25,262 nt of DNA from Bacteroidia bacterium (lineage in GTDB: Bacteria; Bacteroidota; Bacteroidia; Bacteroidales; Azobacteroidaceae), in NCBI GenBank assembly GCA_025999115.1, contig BNWW01000034.1:1-25262 (forward strand). Direction: 5' to 3'. The notes beneath the pieces are model-generated. The model was not told where the DNA came from, searched no databases, and saw only the letters and a list, made by a program, of their open reading frames with translations. Shown here piece after piece: positions 22,324-25,262 of the stretch (positions are counted from its first letter, which is position 1; each line of letters starts with the position of its first letter). Position numbers and translations under genes: made by a program.

Positions 22324-24387
22324 ATGAGGAAAATATTCATTCCCTTATTGTTATTATTGTTTTGTTTTTTTTTGATTCCCAATCAAGTAGCGGCTCAAAC
22401 CGCAAAAGATTCGATTCCCGGCGATAAAAACCGGCGCGTAGAATTGGAGGAATTGGTAGTTACTTCGCGCCGCAAAGACGAAAATGTAACCAATCCTACG
22501 ATGGGAATGGAAAAATTGAGCATTACCGAAATCCGCCGTTTACCGGCCATGATGGGCGAAGTGGATATTCTGAAAAGTCTGCAACTGCTACCCGGCGTTC
22601 AGGCGATTTCCGAAACAAGTACGGGTTTCAGCGTGCGCGGCGGATCACCCGACCAAAATTTGATAGTCCTCGACAACACCACGATATATAATCCGATTCA
22701 TCAGATGGGATTTTTTTCGGCTTTCAACAACGATGTGATTAGCGACATTGAATTGTACAAAGGCAATTTCCCGTTTCGGCACGGAGGACGATTGTCGTCG
22801 CTTTTGGAAGTGAATACGATTGATCATGCGCCCGAACAAATTCAAGGAACCGGCGGCATCGGATTGATTTCGAGCCGTTTGATGCTCGAAGGGCCGATTG
22901 GTGAAAAAACATCTTGGGTAGCCGCCGCCCGCCGCACCTACGCCGATTTATTTCTCATTCTCGCTTCCAACGAAGATTTGCGGAATGCTACTTTATATTT
23001 CTACGATTTGAACGGAAAATTCAGTCACCGTTTTTCGAGCAAGGACAAAATCGATTTCAACATTTACAACGGATTGGACAATATGGGCGTAACCATCGGC
23101 AGTTTCAAATACGGAAATACTGCCGCGGCGCTCACGTGGAGCCATGTTTTTTCGGAAAAACATTTCGGCAAATTCAGCGGCCATTTCAGCGATTATACTT
23201 ATCAATTGGGTTCTACTTTGGAGGCGATGAAAGTCGATTGGCGTTCGGGCATTCGCGACGGGATGTTTCGCGCCGATTTCCGTTTGCCGCTCAACGATTT
23301 ATGGAAAATCAGTTACGGCGCTTCGGTGATTCATCATACCTTTAATCAGGGGAAAATTGCAGTGGGCGGTATTTTCCAAAGCGATACTACGATTACAATG
23401 CCGCAAAGCCGTGCGTTGGAATACGGACTTTATCTTTCCAACGAACAAAAACTGTCGGAAAAATGGGCGCTGCAATACGGACTTCGTTTTTCGGCTTTCC
23501 AAAATATTGGTGCGATACATCACATTTATACGGGTTGGGAGCCGGGTATCGGCGCGGTTTATAAAATAACCGGCGAATCGTCCGTCAAAGCCAATTATTC
23601 GCATAATGTGCAATATATGCAGTTGGCGAGCAATTCGGCATCCTCGTCGCCTTTGGATATTTGGTTTTCGGCCAATCCCGAAGTCAAACCGCAGCAAGCC
23701 GACTTGTTTTCGACCGGCTATTTCCATAATTTTGAGGAAAATAAATACGAAACATCCGTCGAATTGTATTACAAAGATTTGAAAAATGTGATTGATTTCC
23801 GCGAACATTCCGATTTATTGATGAATCCGCATTTGGAAGAAGAAATCCGTAGCGGAACAGGCAAAGCTTATGGTATCGAATTGATGTTCCGAAAAAATAC
23901 CGGAAGATTGACCGGATTCGTCAATTATACTTTATCGCGTTCCGAACGCACCATTTCCGAAGTAAATCAAGGAAAAACCTATTTGGCGCCTTTCGACAAA
24001 ACGCACGCCGTGAATATCGTAGCTACTTACAATTTCTCTAAAAAACTGAATTTTTCGGCCGTTTGGGTATTTGCAACCGGAACGCCAACCACCTACCCCA
24101 CCGGACGATTCGGCATCGGCGACGAATATTTCCCCATTTATTCGGGACGAAACGAATACCGCAAACCGAATTACGACCGTTTGGATTTGTCACTGAATTT
24201 TATTCCCAAACCCGATTCCAAAAAACGATGGAAAGGCGAATGGAATTTTTCGATTTACAATGCTTATAATCGCAAAAATCCGTGGACAATTTATTATCAA
24301 CAAAACGAAGAAACGGGGATTCCGTATGCCGAAATGATGTATTTATTTGGGATTGTGCCTTCGATAACGTATAATTTTAAATTTTGA
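22324..24387 (+). CDS. TonB-dependent outer-membrane receptor (DUF4249-partnered type)
   Basis: A 687-residue receptor with the signal peptide MRKIFIPLLLLLFCFFLIPN ending near VAAQ, then a plug domain (LEELVVTSRRK, LKSLQLLPGVQAISE, GFSVRGGSPDQNLIVLDN, HGGRLSSLLEVNT) and a C-terminal beta-barrel closing with SITYNFKF, a terminal aromatic residue. It lacks the N-terminal carboxypeptidase-like domain of SusC proteins and is much shorter, so it is not part of a Sus pair. The plug motif YNPIHQMGFFSAFNNDVISDIELYKGNFP is typical of receptors encoded next to DUF4249 lipoproteins, and that gene begins 5 bp after the stop. The ligand is unknown. It has its own promoter and lies beyond the mobile-element scar, so it is unlikely to serve the glycan locus. 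Confidence 0.88.
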   Translation: MRKIFIPLLLLLFCFFLIPNQVAAQTAKDSIPGDKNRRVELEELVVTSRRKDENVTNPTMGMEKLSITEIRRLPAMMGEVDILKSLQLLPGVQAISETSTGFSVRGGSPDQNLIVLDNTTIYNPIHQMGFFSAFNNDVISDIELYKGNFPFRHGGRLSSLLEVNTIDHAPEQIQGTGGIGLISSRLMLEGPIGEKTSWVAAARRTYADLFLILASNEDLRNATLYFYDLNGKFSHRFSSKDKIDFNIYNGLDNMGVTIGSFKYGNTAAALTWSHVFSEKHFGKFSGHFSDYTYQLGSTLEAMKVDWRSGIRDGMFRADFRLPLNDLWKISYGASVIHHTFNQGKIAVGGIFQSDTTITMPQSRALEYGLYLSNEQKLSEKWALQYGLRFSAFQNIGAIHHIYTGWEPGIGAVYKITGESSVKANYSHNVQYMQLASNSASSSPLDIWFSANPEVKPQQADLFSTGYFHNFEENKYETSVELYYKDLKNVIDFREHSDLLMNPHLEEEIRSGTGKAYGIELMFRKNTGRLTGFVNYTLSRSERTISEVNQGKTYLAPFDKTHAVNIVATYNFSKKLNFSAVWVFATGTPTTYPTGRFGIGDEYFPIYSGRNEYRKPNYDRLDLSLNFIPKPDSKKRWKGEWNFSIYNAYNRKNPWTIYYQQNEETGIPYAEMMYLFGIVPSITYNFKF

Positions 24388-24392
24388 AAATA

Positions 24393-25262
24393 ATGAAAAT
24401 TCAGATAAAATATTTCAGGGGATGGCGGAGCAAGTCCGCCATGACGGGAACTTTTTTATTCATTTTATTTTGTTTCGGATGTACCGAACCGTTCATAATT
24501 CACACCGACGATTCGCCGCCCGTGCCGGTTATTTATGGCGTATTGACCGACGAATTGAAACAACAGGAAGTCTTGATTACCCGTTCAGCAGCTTACTTCG
24601 ACAATCAACCGAATGCCGGCATTTCGGAGGCGGAAGTTATCGTTCAATCATCTGATAATGAGATTTTTAGATTTATTGAGAAACGCGACAGCATTCCGGG
24701 TTTATATGTTTCGGAAGATGCTTTTGAAGCCCGCATCGGAACGGAATATACACTATCTGTCAGCATGGATTTCGACGGCAAAGGCCAGCTCAACCGGTAT
24801 GAAGCCTCAACCTCCATTTTTCCGCCAGCAGTAATTGATTCGATTGTTATTGAGCCTTTGGACTTGATGGGACATAAAAATCATATTCTATGGGCGTATT
24901 TTCAAGATCCTGTCGGCGAAAATTACATGATGTTCCATGTTTTTTACAACGATTCATTATTGACAAATAAAATTTCCAACATTTTGGTTAGCAAGGATGA
25001 ATTGATGAACGATCAACAAATCAAAGCCAGTTTATATCGTTTCGACGATATTTCGGAAAAAGACAAAGACAAAGATCCCGAACGACAAAACCGGCGCATT
25101 TATCTGCAAGAAGGCGACAAAGTAGAGGCTGCTGTGAGCCTGGTCCCAAAAGGTTATTTTGATTTCGTTTCGCAATGCAAGAAAGAGATGGGCGGTGAAA
25201 ATCCGATGTTCGGCGGGCCGGCTTCGAATATTGCGACGAATATTAGCAATGGCGCGGTGGGG
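24393..25262 (+). CDS. DUF4249 lipoprotein, 3' end beyond the window
   Basis: An open frame of 290 codons runs from ATG 24393 to the right edge. A lipoprotein signal ends in FLFILFCFGC, and the mature part reads TEPFIIHTDDSPPVPVIYGVL, the beginning of DUF4249 proteins. It then continues to NPMFGGPASNIATNISNGAVG at the edge, which is the conserved C-terminal segment of the family, so only about 30 residues should be missing. The product would be a surface or periplasmic partner of the TonB receptor 5 bp upstream; its function is unknown. The N-terminus is unusual: residues 9-17 (RGWRSKSAM) are encoded by a palindromic repeat, which lengthens the signal peptide. An ATG at 24441 gives MTGTFLFILFCFGC and could be the original or actual start. 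Confidence 0.85.
   Translation, partial: MKIQIKYFRGWRSKSAMTGTFLFILFCFGCTEPFIIHTDDSPPVPVIYGVLTDELKQQEVLITRSAAYFDNQPNAGISEAEVIVQSSDNEIFRFIEKRDSIPGLYVSEDAFEARIGTEYTLSVSMDFDGKGQLNRYEASTSIFPPAVIDSIVIEPLDLMGHKNHILWAYFQDPVGENYMMFHVFYNDSLLTNKISNILVSKDELMNDQQIKASLYRFDDISEKDKDKDPERQNRRIYLQEGDKVEAAVSLVPKGYFDFVSQCKKEMGGENPMFGGPASNIATNISNGAVG
24422..24442 (+). repeat. Perfect palindromic repeat inside the DUF4249 signal peptide
   Basis: ATGGCGGA (24422-24429) and TCCGCCAT (24435-24442) form a perfect 8-bp stem with loop GCAAG. It is GC-rich against AT-rich surroundings and lies within the coding sequence, translated as GWRSKSAM. It looks like a dispersed palindromic element accommodated in frame in a signal peptide. 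Confidence 0.75.

Noticed and set aside
22914..23345. A 143-codon frame inside the TonB receptor gene
   Set aside because: The Arg/Phe/Gln-rich translation is a frame-shifted reading of the barrel, with no independent support.
22324..25262. TonB receptor and lipoprotein as a SusC/SusD pair for the glycan locus
   Set aside because: The receptor is 687 residues without a carboxypeptidase-like N-terminal domain, and the lipoprotein has DUF4249 motifs, not SusD ones. The pair also has its own promoter beyond a mobile-element scar.

Overview
The window looks like chromosome from a member of the phylum Bacteroidota, most likely order Bacteroidales. The support is a C-terminal type IX secretion (T9SS) sorting domain, Bacteroidota-type promoters (TTTG about 20 bp upstream of TAnnTTTG), a TonB receptor followed by a DUF4249 lipoprotein, and RteC and integrase fragments typical of Bacteroidales conjugative elements. 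The genus cannot be named from the sequence alone.

Layout. (1) 1-296 holds the 3' part of an IS200-like HUH transposase on the minus strand, running off the left edge, next to three short GC-rich hairpins. (2) 297-1856 is an AAA-ATPase-like/PD-(D/E)XK protein followed by a strong hairpin with a T run. (3) 1925-16095 is a plus-strand, tightly spaced glycoside hydrolase operon: GH39-like, GH141-like beta-helix protein with a T9SS tail, GH141-like paralogue with a CBM6-like domain, a GH3 enzyme fused to a fourth GH141-like beta-helix, a GH141-like gene cut off mid-helix, and a GH29 alpha-L-fucosidase lipoprotein. (4) 16214-16775 is a RelE/ParE-type toxin-antitoxin pair, followed by a second copy of the hairpin found at 1880. 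(5) 16915-21331 is a sugar uptake and metabolism block: FucP-like permease, aldo/keto reductase, zinc alcohol dehydrogenase, RbsD/FucU-like mutarotase and a decayed aldose 1-epimerase. (6) 21396-21936 is a scar in which a truncated RteC and a truncated tyrosine integrase meet head to head at their broken 3' ends. (7) 22324-25262 is an unrelated TonB receptor and DUF4249 lipoprotein pair, the second running off the right edge.

How it may work. Exported GH39, GH141-like, GH3 and GH29 enzymes would trim a fucose-containing glycan. The FucP-like permease would import a deoxyhexose, and the mutarotase and two oxidoreductases would process it in the cytoplasm. There is no SusC/SusD pair and no sulfatase in the window, so the polymer is not determined; a fucosylated plant polysaccharide is a guess.

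Most interesting points: four GH141-like helices in one operon in four different architectures, including a GH3-GH141 fusion of 1453 residues; a fossil copy of the GH39 gene end lying between two paralogues, which records a tandem duplication; a 1-epimerase that has lost several blocks while staying in frame; a hairpin/leader repeat at both operon entrances; and a palindromic repeat inserted in the signal peptide of the DUF4249 lipoprotein.
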